This document shows positions 11,746 to 22,899 of a stretch of 64,000 bases of DNA, one piece after another (within the stretch, counting starts at the first letter, position 1; every line of letters starts with the position of its first letter). Source of the stretch: Diadophis punctatus similis. Lineage: Eukaryota > Chordata > Lepidosauria > Squamata > Dipsadidae. Made by a program: the position numbers and the translations under genes. The notes under the pieces were generated by a model. It was not told the DNA's origin. It did not search any database and saw only the letters and a list, made by a program, of their open reading frames with translations. Location of the stretch: contig JALIGW010000002.1 of the NCBI GenBank assembly GCA_023053685.1, positions 249,186,856 to 249,250,855 of the forward strand, in the 5' to 3' direction.

Positions 11746-12366
11746 TAAGGTGACCAGATTTTAATATTTGTAAAGCGGGACACCATTGATGGGGGGGGTT
11801 TCTAGGGGAGCAAGACGGGAGGGGTCCGTCTCTCTTATCCTGCAGCTTTGTGCACCCCCCCAAACACCCCCCCTTCATCGCAGCCAGGGGTGGATTCCTA
11901 TTGGCGCAGGCTTACCTGTTCGTCGCCGCAGAGCCGAAGAAGCTGGTGGCGTTCGTGGTGCGGGGCTTCCCCCGCCCGCTTTCTCCGGCTGCCGGGACGC
12001 CGCCATTTGCGTTCTTTTGCCCTCTGCGCATGCGCAAAGCGTTCTGCTTGCACAGAGGGCAAAAGAACGCAAATGGCGGCTTCCCAGTGGCTGGGGAAAG
12101 CGGGCGGGGGAAGCCCCGCGCTGCGAATGCCACCAGCTTCTTCGCCACTTCGGCTCTGCGGCGATGAACAGGCAAGACCGCCGCTGCCCCTCTGACTGCC
12201 CTCCCTCCCCGCCTGGCAGGAGGAGGCAGGCGAGGCAGGAGGCAGAGGGGTGTGCAGGGCAAATTCAAATTTAAAAAGCGGGACTTTTTTGAAACGTCGC
12301 GGGACGCAGGACAAATTATTAAAAAGCGGGACTGTCCCACCAAAAGCGGGACGTCTGGTCACCTTA
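11746..12366. mobile_element. hAT-type TIR element, TAAGGTGACCAG family, copy 1
   Basis: Termini are TAAGGTGACCAGAT and ACGTCTGGTCACCTTA, flanked by a perfect 8-bp duplication TACTAGAT at 11738-11745 and 12367-12374. The paralogous spacer D reads through a single TACTAGAT near 60088-60095. An 8-bp duplication is characteristic of hAT transposases. The element encodes no transposase; its centre is a GC-rich foldback (11918-12172). Several overlapping ORFs here are by-products of GC richness. Confidence 0.85.
11918..12172. repeat. GC-rich foldback inside hAT element
   Basis: The left arm (about 11918-12035) and right arm (about 12050-12172) are near-complementary: CGCCATTTGCGTTCTTTTGC pairs with GCAAAAGAACGCAAATGGCG, and GCTGGTGGC with GCCACCAGC. 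The loop is about 15 bp. Arms of this length would fold into a strong hairpin as RNA or single-stranded DNA. Confidence 0.8.
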
Positions 12367-12374
12367 TACTAGAT

Positions 12375-12884
12375 CTTTGTTAAAAATGGCAGCGTATCCC
12401 TGTAAAAAAGTTAAACTGGTGATCAGTCAGCCATGTGCTTTGTTGTGGGATATTCTATTTTCCCTTTTTGTTTTAAATGCATTTTAGAAATATTTCTTCT
12501 CCTTTAGATTGACGGTTGTCCCCTCTTTCTTAGCCCTCATTTTCAAGCCCTTGCTGCATATTTTCCTCTATCTGTGACCTAATGGAGACTTGCCTGCAAG
12601 TAAATTTACAGAATTTACACATGGGATTTAACATCTAGCAGATATACAATTTCCTCCTTCCGGAATCACGCTTCGTGCTGGGTGCCCTTGGATGCAGCCC
12701 TGGTGAAGCTGGCTCCCTGGAGGGTCTTGGTGCCCCGTTCTAAATCACAAGATCATAAAGATTTAGGGTGCAGAGGAGCTTTGATCTCTACTGAGAGCCA
12801 CCCCCAAGGAAGTTGATTCTGTAATTCTGTAAAAAAAGATCATTAACTTTTGAGCTCAGCACACAGCTAATCTTCGTAAGGTTA
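12375..12884. other. Duplicated upstream spacer, copy B
   Basis: Paralogous to 5078-5440 and 60096-61060. No gene is visible. Confidence 0.6.
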
Positions 12885-13356
12885 AGTAGCATCACATTTC
12901 ACTATTTCACTTGGCTCAGTTGCAAAGGTCGGTTGACAGAAGTAAAAAACGACTTGATAGCATTTGATCAGTGAAAACATCTTCCACACGCCTTGGGTAG
13001 AGACGGGACAAGCGTTTCCTATCCAGAGATGGAGATCAATGTTCCCTCTTATCAGTACCCATCTTATGTATATAAACAATGTTATATCTATGCATATTAC
13101 CAATACGTACTTGACAAAATAAATAAATAAATAAAATAAAAATAAAGAGGACAACATCTGTGCCTAAAAAGCTGATAATACAGCAGGCAGGCTCTGTGGT
13201 TGATTTTAAAGAGTTAAAACCATCAAATACTGTATTGCTAGAAAGGATGGGAGAAGAGGAGAAGCACAAAGGAACTTCCTCTTCTGGTCCGGTCATGGGA
13301 GAAAGGAGGTGTGCAGAGCGGCTTTTCTGTTCTTCCAAGGATCGAAGCAGCAGCAG
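12885..13356 (+). promoter_or_regulatory. ZNF promoter and non-coding first exon, copy B
   Basis: Second copy of the four-fold promoter/first-exon block. It contains GTAGAGACGGGACAAGCG, an ETS-like ACTTCCTCTTCTGG near 13274-13287, and a donor GTGAGT at 13357. A LINE 3' tail (13037-13150) has inserted upstream of the exon; copy D reads through at about 61213. The downstream acceptor at 20347 would join this exon to ZNF iii across an intron of about 7 kb. Promoter function is inferred from position and duplication. Confidence 0.5.
13037..13150 (+). mobile_element. Short LINE 3' tail insertion
   Basis: TTCCCTCTTATCAGTACCC... ending in (AAATA)n interrupts promoter block B. Copies A, C and D lack it. 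The text resembles a LINE 3' terminus with a simple-repeat tail, but the family was not identified. Confidence 0.55.
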
Positions 13357-13639
13357 GTGAGTTGAGGACAGGTGGGAGGAGAGTCCGGGAGCAAGCCGGG
13401 CTGTTCGGTTTCCTCCACGGCCTGGAAGCAGAGAAGCAACTGGGCTAAAGTATGTCAGCTGCTGCTGCAGGTTCCTTCCCTCCCCAAATTTAAGTCCATT
13501 GGTGCTGCACGCTGTGAAACTGATGGCTGCAATTTTCTGCTGGTGGGAAGATTTAAAAAGTCTCTTTTAAATTAAGGTTGAGTCTTTGGAATGGCTTCCC
13601 CCCAGAGGTTGTGGATGCTGAATGAGTTGAAACCTCTGT

Positions 13640-13910
13640 CCCAACCCCCTGCTCATTTTAGAGAAATGGCTGTGCAGTCTCTTCTAAAATCCACCAGTGA
13701 TGGAGCACCTACAACTTCTGAAAGTAAACTGTTCCACTGGTTAAGTGTTCTCACTGTTAGGAAGTTTCTCCTTAGTTCTAGGTTGCTTCACTCCTTGGTT
13801 AGTTCCATCCATTGCTCCTTGTCTTGCTTTCTGTTGCTTTGGAAACTAAGCTGACACCCTCTTATTTATGTCAACTCCTCCAGTATTGGAACACTGTTCA
13901 ACGGTTCAGT
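13640..13910 (-). mobile_element. CR1 LINE 3' fragment
   Basis: The minus strand encodes the CR1 C-terminal NQW-type segment and EQW...N blocks. It is shared with 61730-62000 and, truncated, with 38186-38520, so it was inserted before these units duplicated. Confidence 0.75.
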
Positions 13911-14045
13911 GTTTGTTTTTTTATTTCCATGTCTTGCCAATAAGTATGGTATTTCTTATCCTATCCATGTATTAACCAGGTTCAATTGTGCTTAATCAGC
14001 ACTTTCTGAAAAATAGCTATTGAGGACTTTTTGGTATCTGGTTGA

Positions 14046-14520
14046 ACAGGTAGTCCTCACTTATCACTTCTTCCATGAGCTTTCAAAGATACTATGACAC
14101 AGTAGAAGGAGATGTGCACCTGATCCACAAAATTTGTGGTAATCCTAGCAGTTGTTCAGTGACAGCACTTCAGCAGTGACTGGGATTTTGAAGGTGCAGG
14201 AAAAGGAGTTGCATCAATTCGGGTTCTGCCAATAGTTGCACATTTATGATGGCGGCAGCATCCCACACTCATGATCCCCATTTGTGAGTTTCCCAGCTAG
14301 CTTCTGACAAGCAAAATCAGTGGATATACTGGCAGGAAATTGCAAGTCACAGTCATATGAAATTGCCTTTTACAACCCACAGTAATTTTCTTAACAACTC
14401 CAGAGGAACAGATGTAAGTTGGCACTGTCATGTGACATCATGCTTAATAATCGGGCTGCTTAGTGACGCAGATATCAGTTCCAATTGGAGTAGGTTAAGT
14501 GAGGACTATTTGAACAAGGA
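14046..14520. repeat. Terminal-inverted repeat with CAGGTAGTCCTC ends
   Basis: It starts ACAGGTAGTCCTCACTTATC and ends TAAGTGAGGACTATTTG, forming inverted ends. A full paralogue lies at 62136-62605. There is no coding content. Confidence 0.55.
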
Positions 14521-15383
14521 TGTCACCAGAGCAGGGGTGGGTTCTAATTTTTTTTGCTACCGGTTCTGTGGGCGTGGCTTATTTTGGTGGTGTGGCTTGA
14601 TGGTCATGTGATGGTGGGCGTGGCTTCATGGTCATGTGATGGCAGTCGTGGCATCATGGTCATGTGACTGGGCGTGGCTACGTGGTCACGATTCTAGTTC
14701 CCCCTACGAGGATTCCTGCATCCGGACTTTTTGCAATCCCCCAAAGGATTAAAGGAAACCAGTTTCCATACAGCTCTGAACCCTTAAGGCCAGGGGTGGG
14801 TGTGGCTTGGTGGTCATGTGACTGGATGGACGTGGCTGGGTGGGCATGGCCAATTTAGCAGTACATTTTGCCAATTTAGCAGTCCATTAAATAATACACA
14901 CAAATTAAACTTTAATTTGTTTTCCTCTTGGGGTGTTTTATTTGCTTTTGTTTCACTTTTCTTTTTACTATATATATATTTTTGTTTACGAGTCTAGTGG
15001 TCCACTTCAGAAAACTCAATTTTGCAGCAATTCTTCTCAGCCCCAAGGAGGTTACAATCAACATCTCTCTGTCTCTCTCCTCTTCCCTCCCTTCCCCTCC
15101 CCCTCTCCCCCTCCCTCTCCCTGTCAGGAAAGGAAAGTATCCTAGAAGTGCAAATGGGGGGAGGGGAAGAGAAACCTTGCCAAATTCCATTCCATCTGCT
15201 TTTGGAATCTCACTGTCCAGAGCTTCCTCCACATGTGCTGAACACATGCAACAGGCTTGGGCAAGGGCTCCGCACCAGTGCCAGGCAGAATTGGACCGGG
15301 CAGGGATTGCTTGGAGTGGATGTGGCGAGGAAGCCCCAAGCGGGGGCTCAGCAATGCTGATCCGCTGGCCAGCAAGCCCTTCC

Positions 15384-17721
15384 TTTTTTTTTTTTTTTTT
15401 TTTTAAATAATCTTTATTAATTATATAAAAAAGACAAACAAACATCCAAACAAACATAAAAACGTGTATAAACATATGTATATATAATTAGAGTAAGAAA
15501 TATCTTTGAATATAGAAAACACTGAACATTGAACATACATGTCAACCATCTCGTCGACGCTATCCTTTTACAGCCTAGTGATACAAAAAATATTTACATC
15601 ATTATCTTTCTTATATCTTCCAATATTTCCCTTATTCTTTTCTGTTATTATATTATGTTCAGTCTATTATCATTACAATAAAACAATTTTCCCTTTTTCA
15701 ACAATGGTTCTTTTGTTCAGCTTGATTAATATTTTATAACCTTGTAAAATTGTATACATTCTGATATTTTGTTCCGGTCTTTGCGAAAAAGTAGACATTT
15801 GTTATTATTTATACTGTCTGAGATCATAACTCATAATGTGTCTAAGATCATGACATATAGTTATAGCAATTTTTGATATTTATTTTGGTTAAGCCAGTTA
15901 TACCACCTGTCCCAAGTTTTATAGAATTCAAAGTCATCTTTATCTTGCATTTCCAGTGACATCCTACTAAGTTCTGCACATTCAAATACTTTATTAATGA
16001 GATTTAACATAGTTGGGATTTTTTCAGTTTTCCAAATCTGTGCATATATAATTCTTGCGGCTGTTGTAATGTGTAGAATTATATATCTGTCTTCGTTCGT
16101 CATTTTTTCCCTGAAGATACCTAATAGGAAAAGCTCCGGCTTTAGGGGGATCGTTTTTGAAGTTATTTGTTCAAGGCAGTTTTTGATCTTAATCCAAAAG
16201 TTTTTCGCTTTGGGGCAGGTCCACCATAGATGGTAGTATGTTCCTATACCTTCTTTACACTTCCAGCACTTTGGGGAAAGTTTCGGGAACATTTTTGCCA
16301 ATCGTGCTGGAGGAAGGTGCCACCGGTAAAACATTTTGTATATGTTTTCTTTGTATGGTATCGCCAGTGTTAGTTTATAATTTATAGACCAAATTTTTTC
16401 CCATTCGTTTAAATTAATTGAATAACCAAAGTTTTGTGCCCACGCAATCATCGAGCCTTTCACCACCTCTTCAAATAGATTATATTGGAGTAGGAAATTA
16501 TATAGTTTGGAAGTCATTTTTTGGTCCTTGCCCATTAATATTCTATCTAAGTCACATTTTTTTTGAAATCCGTATTTTATTTTATCTTTATTGTATTTTG
16601 ATTTGACCTGTAAATAGTGCCACCAATCAAGGTCTATTCCTTTTTCTTTAAGTTCTTGTTTTGAGAGCATCTCATTGTGTTCATCTAGGAGTTGTTGATA
16701 TGTTATAATCTTATTTACGTCTAAAAGGTTCGGGTATATAATTGCTTCAGTTGGTGATATCCATTTTGGAACACTTGTATAGTGGTCCTTCCTTATTGTT
16801 AGCCATGTGTCTAATAGGTTCTTTCTTATATAATGTCGGCGGAAATATGTATGTGTTTTATAGGTGTCCCCCCATAAGAAGGCGTGCCAACCTATCTGCA
16901 AATCGAAACCCTCTAGAGTTAGTATCCTTCTGTTTTTGAGTGTGATCCATTCCCTCATCCAATTGAGTGTAGCAGATTGGTGGTATAGTTCTCAGTTAGG
17001 GAGACCAAATCCTCCTCTCCTCCTATGGTCTTGAAGAAGTTTCAGTTTGATCCTCGCTTTTCTTTTGGCCCATATGAATTTATGAATCATTTTATTTAAA
17101 TTTGAAAAAACTGTTTTGTTCAACTTTATTGGAATTACCTGGAATAGAAATAAGATCTTGGGTAAGATGTTCATTTTAATTGTCGCGATTTTACCCATAA
17201 ATGATAATTGAAGTTTTGACCATCCGTCAAGGTCCTTACTAATTTTCTGTATTAGTTTTATATAATTATCCTCCTTTAATGAACTACATCTTGCGGTGAG
17301 CCATATCCCAAGATATTTAACTCTTTTTACTATTTTCATGCCCAATAAATTTTCCAATTTGATATTTTGTTTTGGTGTCATGTTTTTAGTTATTATTTTT
17401 GTTTTTTCCTTATTAATTTTTAGGCCTGCCGCCTTTCCAAATTTTTCAATTTCATTAATTAGAATCGGGCCGGTGTCTAAAGGTTCTTCAACTATAAATG
17501 TCATATCATCGGCGAAGGCTTGAAGTTTGAATTCCTCCTTCCTGATTTTTAGGCCTTTTATCTCTTGCATGCTTCTTACTTTCCTCAGTAGGCTTTCTAA
17601 TGCTAATATGAAAATTAATGGGGCTAACGGGCATCCTTGACGTACTCCTTTTTTAATATCTATTTTCTCTGTGATATCGTTATTTACTATTATTTTTGCT
17701 GTTTGGGTACTATATATAGCT
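15384..17721 (-). mobile_element. 5'-truncated L1 with ORF2 RT-to-C-terminus
   Basis: The poly(T) run at 15384-15404 is the tail. Moving up the minus strand: a 3' UTR, the ORF2p C-terminal frame (16958-15861, with the Cys-rich CWKCKEGIGTYYHLWWTCPK), then RT palm sequence (17570-16992, AFADDMTF) and GVRQGCPLAPLIF near 17640. An in-frame TGA after GFGLPN separates the two frames. It is flanked by a duplication CCAGCAAGCCCTTCCT at 15369-15384 and 17722-17737. The endonuclease and early RT are missing, so it is dead on arrival but young, with long frames still open. Confidence 0.92.
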
Positions 17722-17739
17722 CCAGCAAGCCCTTCCTGC

Positions 17740-18057
17740 CTCCCTCTCCACTGGTGGAGACGTCTGTCCTCCTTCAGGAGCAGGCAGCCAAACGGGAGAA
17801 GGACTGGCAGCCAAGGGGGTGGGTGGAGAAGGCGGCAGCTGTTGCTGCGCCCACTCCCTAGCTTGCTCGCATCTTGTCAGCCCCACTTTGCCAACAGGCA
17901 CATGAGCTCGGAACGGAGATGTGGCGGGGGGGGGCTGCAAGGCAGAAGGCTGCCTTCAGTCCAAGGAAGGGACTGCAGCCTCAGGGCTCCGTCTGAAGGA
18001 GCTGGGGCACTCAGGCAGCGCCCCTAAGGGTTGAGGGTGCTTCGGGAGGGGGCAGTC
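17740..18057. other. GC-rich interior of composite hAT element
   Basis: This lies between the L1 and the nested hAT element. It is GC-rich with overlapping ORFs in several frames and no recognisable domain; nothing supports a gene. Confidence 0.5.
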
Positions 18058-18583
18058 CAGTGGTGGGTTCCTACAGGTGCGGTCCACTCTATAGCACCGG
18101 TAGCGGCCCGCTGGTGATGTCACAGTACTGGTGCGGTCGGTTACTGGTCCCTGGGCACCGCCATTTTTTTAAAAAAAATTTTTTTAATTTAAAAAAAAAA
18201 TTTCTTCTGCGCATGCCCAGAAGACGAGCTTCGGGCACTGCTCATGCGCTGCCTTCCTACCCCACAGTGAGTCCAAGCATGGGAGGATGGCTGAGGGAGC
18301 GCATGAGACGCTGAAAGAACGGGCAGCAGGACCTATCTCAGTTCCCCTCCCTTCAGCAGTCCGAGAAGCCACGAACGCGCGGTGATGATCCTAGGCATTT
18401 TTGCACGTTCGAGGCTTCTCGAGCTGCTGAGGGGAGGGGGAATGGGTGGCAGGACCTATCTCAGTTCCCCTCACTTCAGCAGTCTGAGAAGCCACGCCCA
18501 CCCAGTCACATGGCCGGCAAGCCACACCCACAAAATAAGCCACGCCCACAGAGTGGTAGTAAAAAATTAGGAACCCGCCCCTG
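18058..18583. mobile_element. hAT-type element nested in a hAT-type element
   Basis: Termini are CAGTGGTGGGTTCC and GGAACCCGCCCCTG, flanked by a perfect 8-bp duplication GGGCAGTC at 18050-18057 and 18584-18591. Internal inverted pieces include CTATCTCAGTTCCCCTC occurring twice. It is non-coding. It is nested within the element at 14532-19814, which shares its terminal sequence, giving a clear order of insertion. Confidence 0.88.
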
Positions 18584-18591
18584 GGGCAGTC

Positions 18592-19814
18592 CTGGGCACC
18601 TGCAGAAGTTTTTCTTTACTGTGCAAGGGCCAGGAGTTGCTCTGAGGCTGCAGGTGCTTCGGGGATGGGTGGGGGAACGCTGCCCCCCCCACATACACTC
18701 TCTCACACACACACAAACGGCAGAGACCGGCACTCAGGCGATGAAGAGCCGCTGTTCCAGGGGGAGCAGCTTCTCCCGTCCTTCCCGGAGAGCGCCTCTG
18801 CAGATGGGCTGCTCCCCCCCCAAAAGCCTTTCTGTGCAGCTGACTGTTTGGCTTTTGAGGCTGGCCTGGTTTCCTCCTCCACCTCGGGGGTGCTTCCCCC
18901 CTCCCAACTGCTCCTCCGTGTTGCTGTCATGGGAGGCTGATCGGAGCACGCTGCCCTCCACCCCAGGCACTGAAAATGGAGCCCTTGCCATCTCCCTGAG
19001 CCAGAAGCAGTAGTTAAGGGCAGAGACCACTATGCTCCCTGGCACGAGCGAGAAAATAAAGCTCATTTTCTCAGGCGGTGTGGGGTGGAGTTTAAGGCTA
19101 ACCCCGGTGGCGGCCTGGTGCTTGCTGCTGCTTCTAGCTCAGGGAGAGGCAGCTTGGTGGAGCCGCCGGATTCTCTCTCTCTCTCTCTTTCCTTCCTTGG
19201 GTGGATCTGGCGGGAGGAGCGGGTTTCCTTAGCAGGTTTCCTTGCCGGGCTTGAGGAGGGGAGGAGGTGGAGCTGTTGCCCGAGGGTGGAGAGTCACCTT
19301 GAGAGCATCCTTCTCCAGGCAGGGGTGAAGAAGAAAAGCCGCCACCCTCCTCCTCCTGTGGCTCCTGCCCAGCGCTCTCTCTTCTCTCTCACTTTCGCCT
19401 CCCCACACTTGTTTACCCGTCCCAGAGAGCTCCTTCCCTCAGTGGTTCATTTTCTTACCTCTAGGCAGCTATGCCGACTTTGTCCTTAAAGGCTGCTCTG
19501 CGCCTTTTGATCTTTCTCGGGTGCGGAGAAAAGCGACCCTGTGAAGGGACCGAGCCTGCTGTTGAACTTGGAAGCTTAGAGGCTTCTTTTCCACCCAGCC
19601 GCTGGCTCAGGGCACCCAAAACTCGGCTTCTGCGCATGCACAGAAGGAAAAAAACCCCAAAAATTAAAAAAAAAACCCCAAAAAGATGGCGGTGTCCACG
19701 GACTGGCACTGACAGAACTGGTTCCGTGATGTCATCATGACGTCACCATGACGTCACCAGCGGCTTGCTACCGGTTCAGGCGAACCGGTCCGAACTGGGA
19801 GAAACTCACCTCTG
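18592..19814. other. GC-rich 3' part of composite hAT element
   Basis: GC-rich text with CT and CA runs near 18690-18716 and 19175-19195. ORFs occur in most frames, with no recognisable protein domain. It ends with repeated GACGTCACCATGACGTCACC-like text at about 19738-19758 before the terminal repeat. Confidence 0.5.
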
Positions 19815-19822
19815 CACCAGAG

Positions 19823-20347
19823 GGGTTGCGGACAGTGTTTTCTGCTCTTATCTGCAGCTGAGGATTTCCAGGTGAAAACCATGTGCTTCAAATACTGCAG
19901 AGGTTTTCGGAATCATTTCATCGGTTAAAGCCCCCACAACTCTAAATTTACCTCAGAAGGTTTGACTGTAACCATTTTGTCAGGTTTGAAAGACATAGAT
20001 TTTCTCCATATATACATGTGTAGGTGGGTGTATCTGTACTTCTCTCTATGCATATATCTGCAATTATGTAACCTATCCCCAGCACTTCAAGATATATTTG
20101 ATTATAACACTTTGCATTGCTAAGAATTTGTGATTGACCCAACTAAACTAGTGAATTTGAATGGATATTTGAACATGGATCTTAGCAGTCTTCCATGTGT
20201 CATATGAATCATCAATAATGTAAGTGATTATTCTAGTATTGGGGCATATTTGCTTTTTCATTGTAATATATACGTTTTTTCTTTTTTCACATCATCTGTA
20301 ACTATTTTATAAACAATCAAAGTTCTTCTTTTCTTTGAATCTTACAG
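19823..20347 (+). other. Intron end and acceptor, unit B
   Basis: Paralogous to 40186-40464 and 62624-62947. It ends in a pyrimidine-rich tract and TTTGAATCTTACAG at 20334-20347, a good 3' splice acceptor retained in all three copies. Confidence 0.6.
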
Positions 20348-21426
20348 ACAAAGAGGATGGCAATAAGAGCACTCGGGACAACTGTAAATAACAAGCAACA
20401 TTGAAAAGGGAAGAAAATCAAGCCAGAAATCAAAATATTTTCCATTTCTTTCAGAAAACCATACAATGCTCCTCCTCCTCCAGCAGCTGTTAGAAAAAAA
20501 CACAGAAAATCAAGAAAGAATAAGCAGATTATGCAGAAATCAAGGATACATTACATGAAAAGTTAAAGGAGATTATTTTTAATTCAGCAAAAGAGGGAAA
20601 TATCTGGAAGTCAGTGGGGAGGAAAAGGTCAATACTAAAGTCAAGTAGAACAGACAGTAATGCAGGACTCTCCCTGTGAGGAAAAAATGGCTTGAATGAA
20701 AGAACCACTAAACAAGGCATTGTCCACATTTTTTACCTCCTCAAGAACATCAGCTGTGGAAAAGCTCCATAGATTTGCCTGCTGTGGGAAAAGCACAGAT
20801 TGCAAATAACAGCTGATTATGCACAAAAGGAGCCAGAAAAGAGAAAAGCCATACAAATTACCTGAATGTGGCAAAAGCTTTGGTCAGAACAAATCCCTTG
20901 TGGTTCATGGAAGCAACTCCACACAAGAGGGAAGCCACAAAAGTTCTCCCAATGCAGTAAATGCTTTACTGAGCATGGCAACATGGTGATACACCAGATA
21001 ATTCACAGGAGGGAGAAAACATATGACTGTGAAGATTGTGTGAAAGTTTCATTAAAAATCCCCAAGTCCTGAGACACTAAAGAACGCACACACCTGGCAA
21101 TAAAACCATTTGAACATCCTTTCTGTGGGAAACGTTTCAGTGAGAATTCCAGACTGGTGAAGCACACAGAAGAGAAACCATTTGAATGTGCTGACTGTGT
21201 AAAAAATTCAGTCACAATTCCAGACTGGTGATGCATCAGTGGATTGACTCCAGGAAGAAACTAGATTGTCTAGATTGTGTGAAAAGCTTCATTAGAAATG
21301 TCCATCTCAGACAACAGAGAACTACACAGGGGAAAAAAACATTTGAATGACCTTTCTGTGGGAAAAGCTTCAGTCACAATTCCAGCCTGGTGATACTCCA
21401 GAAGACTCACATAGGACAAAACTGCT
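20348..21426 (+). pseudogene. Degenerate 5' part of ZNF exon iii
   Basis: The exon opens ACAAAGAGGATGGCAATAAG just after the acceptor. A short frame (TKRMAIRALGT) closes at TGA about 19 codons in; the other frames also stop early. From about 20800 decayed fingers appear (HTRGKPQKFSQCSKCF, EHGNMVIHQ, and a decayed CGKRFSENSRLVKH near 21120) with several frame changes. This part was probably the spacer and first fingers of the ancestral protein and may now be 5' UTR if the gene is transcribed. Confidence 0.65.
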
Positions 21427-22899
21427 TTGAATGTCCAGATTGTGGGAAAACTTTCGGTTGTAATTCGAACCTTGGTGATACACCAGAGGAATCCCAAAGG
21501 AGAGAAACCCTTTGAATGTCCTATCTGTGCGAAAACTTTTAGTGATAATTCCATGATGATGAAACACCAAAGACCTCACACAGGAGAGAAAAGTTTTCAA
21601 TGTCCTGATTGTGGGAAACCTTTCATTAGAAATTCCCACTTCATGATACACCAGAGGACTCACACAGGAAAGAAACCCTTCAAATGTCCTATCGGTGGGA
21701 AAAGTTTCAATCAGAATTCCAGCCTGGTTCAACACCATAGGATTCACACAGAAGAGAAACCCTTTGAATGTCCTATCTGTGGGAAAAGTTTTAGTTGTAA
21801 TTCCAGCCTGATGAGACACCAGAGGATTCACACAGGAGAGAAACATTTTGAATGTCCTGACTGTGGGAAAGGTTTTAGTCAGAATTCCCACCTGGTGATA
21901 CACCAGAGGACGCACACAGGAGAGAAACCCTTTGAATGTCCTGACTGTGGGAAAGGTTTTAGTGATAATTCCAGCCTGGTGAAACACCAGAGGACTCACA
22001 CAGGAGAGAAACCCTTGGAATGTCCCGACTGTGGGAAAGGTTTTAGTGATAATTCCAGCCTGGTGAAACACCAGAGGACTCACACAGGAGAGAAACCCTT
22101 TGAATGCCCTATCTGTGGGAAAGATTTTAGTGATAATTCCAGCCTGATGAGACACCAGAGGACTCACACAGGAGAGAAACCATTTGAATGTCCTATCTGT
22201 GGGAAAGGTTTTAGTTATAATTCCAGCCTGATGAGACACCAGAGAACTCACACAGGAGAGAAACCCTTTGAATGTCCTGACTGTGGGAAATGTTACAGTC
22301 AGAATTCCCACCTGGTGATACACCAGAGGACTCACACAGGAGAGAAACCCTTTGAATGTCCTATATGTGAGAAAGGTTTAAGTGATAATTCCAGCCTGGT
22401 GAAACACCAGAGGACTCACACAGGAGAGAAACCCTTTGAATGTCCTATCTGTGGGAAAGGTTTTAGTGATAATTCCAGCCTGATGAGACACCAGAGGAAT
22501 CACACAGGAGAGAAACCCTTTGAATGTCCTATCTGTGGGAAAAGATTTAGTGATAATTCCAGCGTGATGAGACACCAGAGTATTCACAAAGAAGAGAAAC
22601 CCTTTGAATGTACTGACTGTGGGAAACGTTTTAGTCAAAATTCCAACCTTATGAGACACCAGAGTATTCACAAAGGAGAGAAACCCTTTGAATGTCCTGA
22701 CTGTGGGAAAAGTTTCAGCCAAAATTACCACCTTATGAGACACCAGAGTATTCACAAAGGAGAGAAACCCTTTGAATGTCCTGACTGTGGGAAACATTTC
22801 AGTCAGAATTCCTACCTGGTGATACACCAGAGGATTCACACTGTGGAGAAGTTTAGAGAATGCTTGAATTTCATTTGTGATCTCCCATTGAAAGAGTAG
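21427..22899 (+). CDS. C2H2 poly-zinc-finger protein, ZNF iii (490 aa)
   Basis: A single open frame of 490 codons encodes 16 tandem C2H2 fingers (consensus FECPxCGKxFSxNSxLxxHQRTH with TGEKP linkers) and an 18-residue tail ([18 protein letters not shown]) that replaces the usual terminal finger. Finger 3 has lost its second cysteine (CPIG), so 15 are intact. Codons 1 to about 17 read a finger in the wrong frame because of an extra T near 21465; the true finger frame begins at [13 protein letters not shown]. Helix contacts are uniform (mostly DNSSLVK, DNSSLMR, QNSHLVI). No KRAB, SCAN or BTB domain lies upstream in the window. Family knowledge predicts a nuclear DNA-binding protein. Expression is unproven; the start codon is uncertain and the product may be a headless finger array. 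Confidence 0.75.
   Translation: MNVQIVGKLSVVIRTLVIHQRNPKGEKPFECPICAKTFSDNSMMMKHQRPHTGEKSFQCPDCGKPFIRNSHFMIHQRTHTGKKPFKCPIGGKSFNQNSSLVQHHRIHTEEKPFECPICGKSFSCNSSLMRHQRIHTGEKHFECPDCGKGFSQNSHLVIHQRTHTGEKPFECPDCGKGFSDNSSLVKHQRTHTGEKPLECPDCGKGFSDNSSLVKHQRTHTGEKPFECPICGKDFSDNSSLMRHQRTHTGEKPFECPICGKGFSYNSSLMRHQRTHTGEKPFECPDCGKCYSQNSHLVIHQRTHTGEKPFECPICEKGLSDNSSLVKHQRTHTGEKPFECPICGKGFSDNSSLMRHQRNHTGEKPFECPICGKRFSDNSSVMRHQSIHKEEKPFECTDCGKRFSQNSNLMRHQSIHKGEKPFECPDCGKSFSQNYHLMRHQSIHKGEKPFECPDCGKHFSQNSYLVIHQRIHTVEKFRECLNFICDLPLKE

Larger units (their letters stand above)
14532..19814. mobile_element. Composite hAT-type element (5.3 kb)
   Basis: It begins CAGGGGTGGGTTCTAATT and ends AAACTCACCTCTG, inverted versions of each other. 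It is flanked by a perfect 8-bp duplication CACCAGAG (14524-14531 and 19815-19822). The paralogous intron in unit D carries one CACCAGAG at 62616-62623, a direct empty site. Inside are a tandem array of GTGGGCGTGGCTT-type units (about 14565-14860), a 5'-truncated L1 (15384-17721), a second hAT element (18058-18583) and GC-rich text (17740-19700). No transposase is visible. It lies in the predicted intron of ZNF iii. Confidence 0.85.

Noticed and set aside
14912..15475. 187-codon minus-strand frame
   Set aside because: It runs through a poly(T) tail, a TIR element interior and low-complexity CT sequence; no domain.
20348..20600. Possible KRAB or other effector domain upstream of the fingers
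   Set aside because: No KRAB-A/B signature is visible in any frame between the first-exon blocks and the arrays; only degenerate spacer text is present.
21480..22860. Regular 84-bp repeats resembling a CRISPR array
   Set aside because: The repeats encode C2H2 fingers in one frame with TGEKP linkers; there are no spacers of unrelated sequence.
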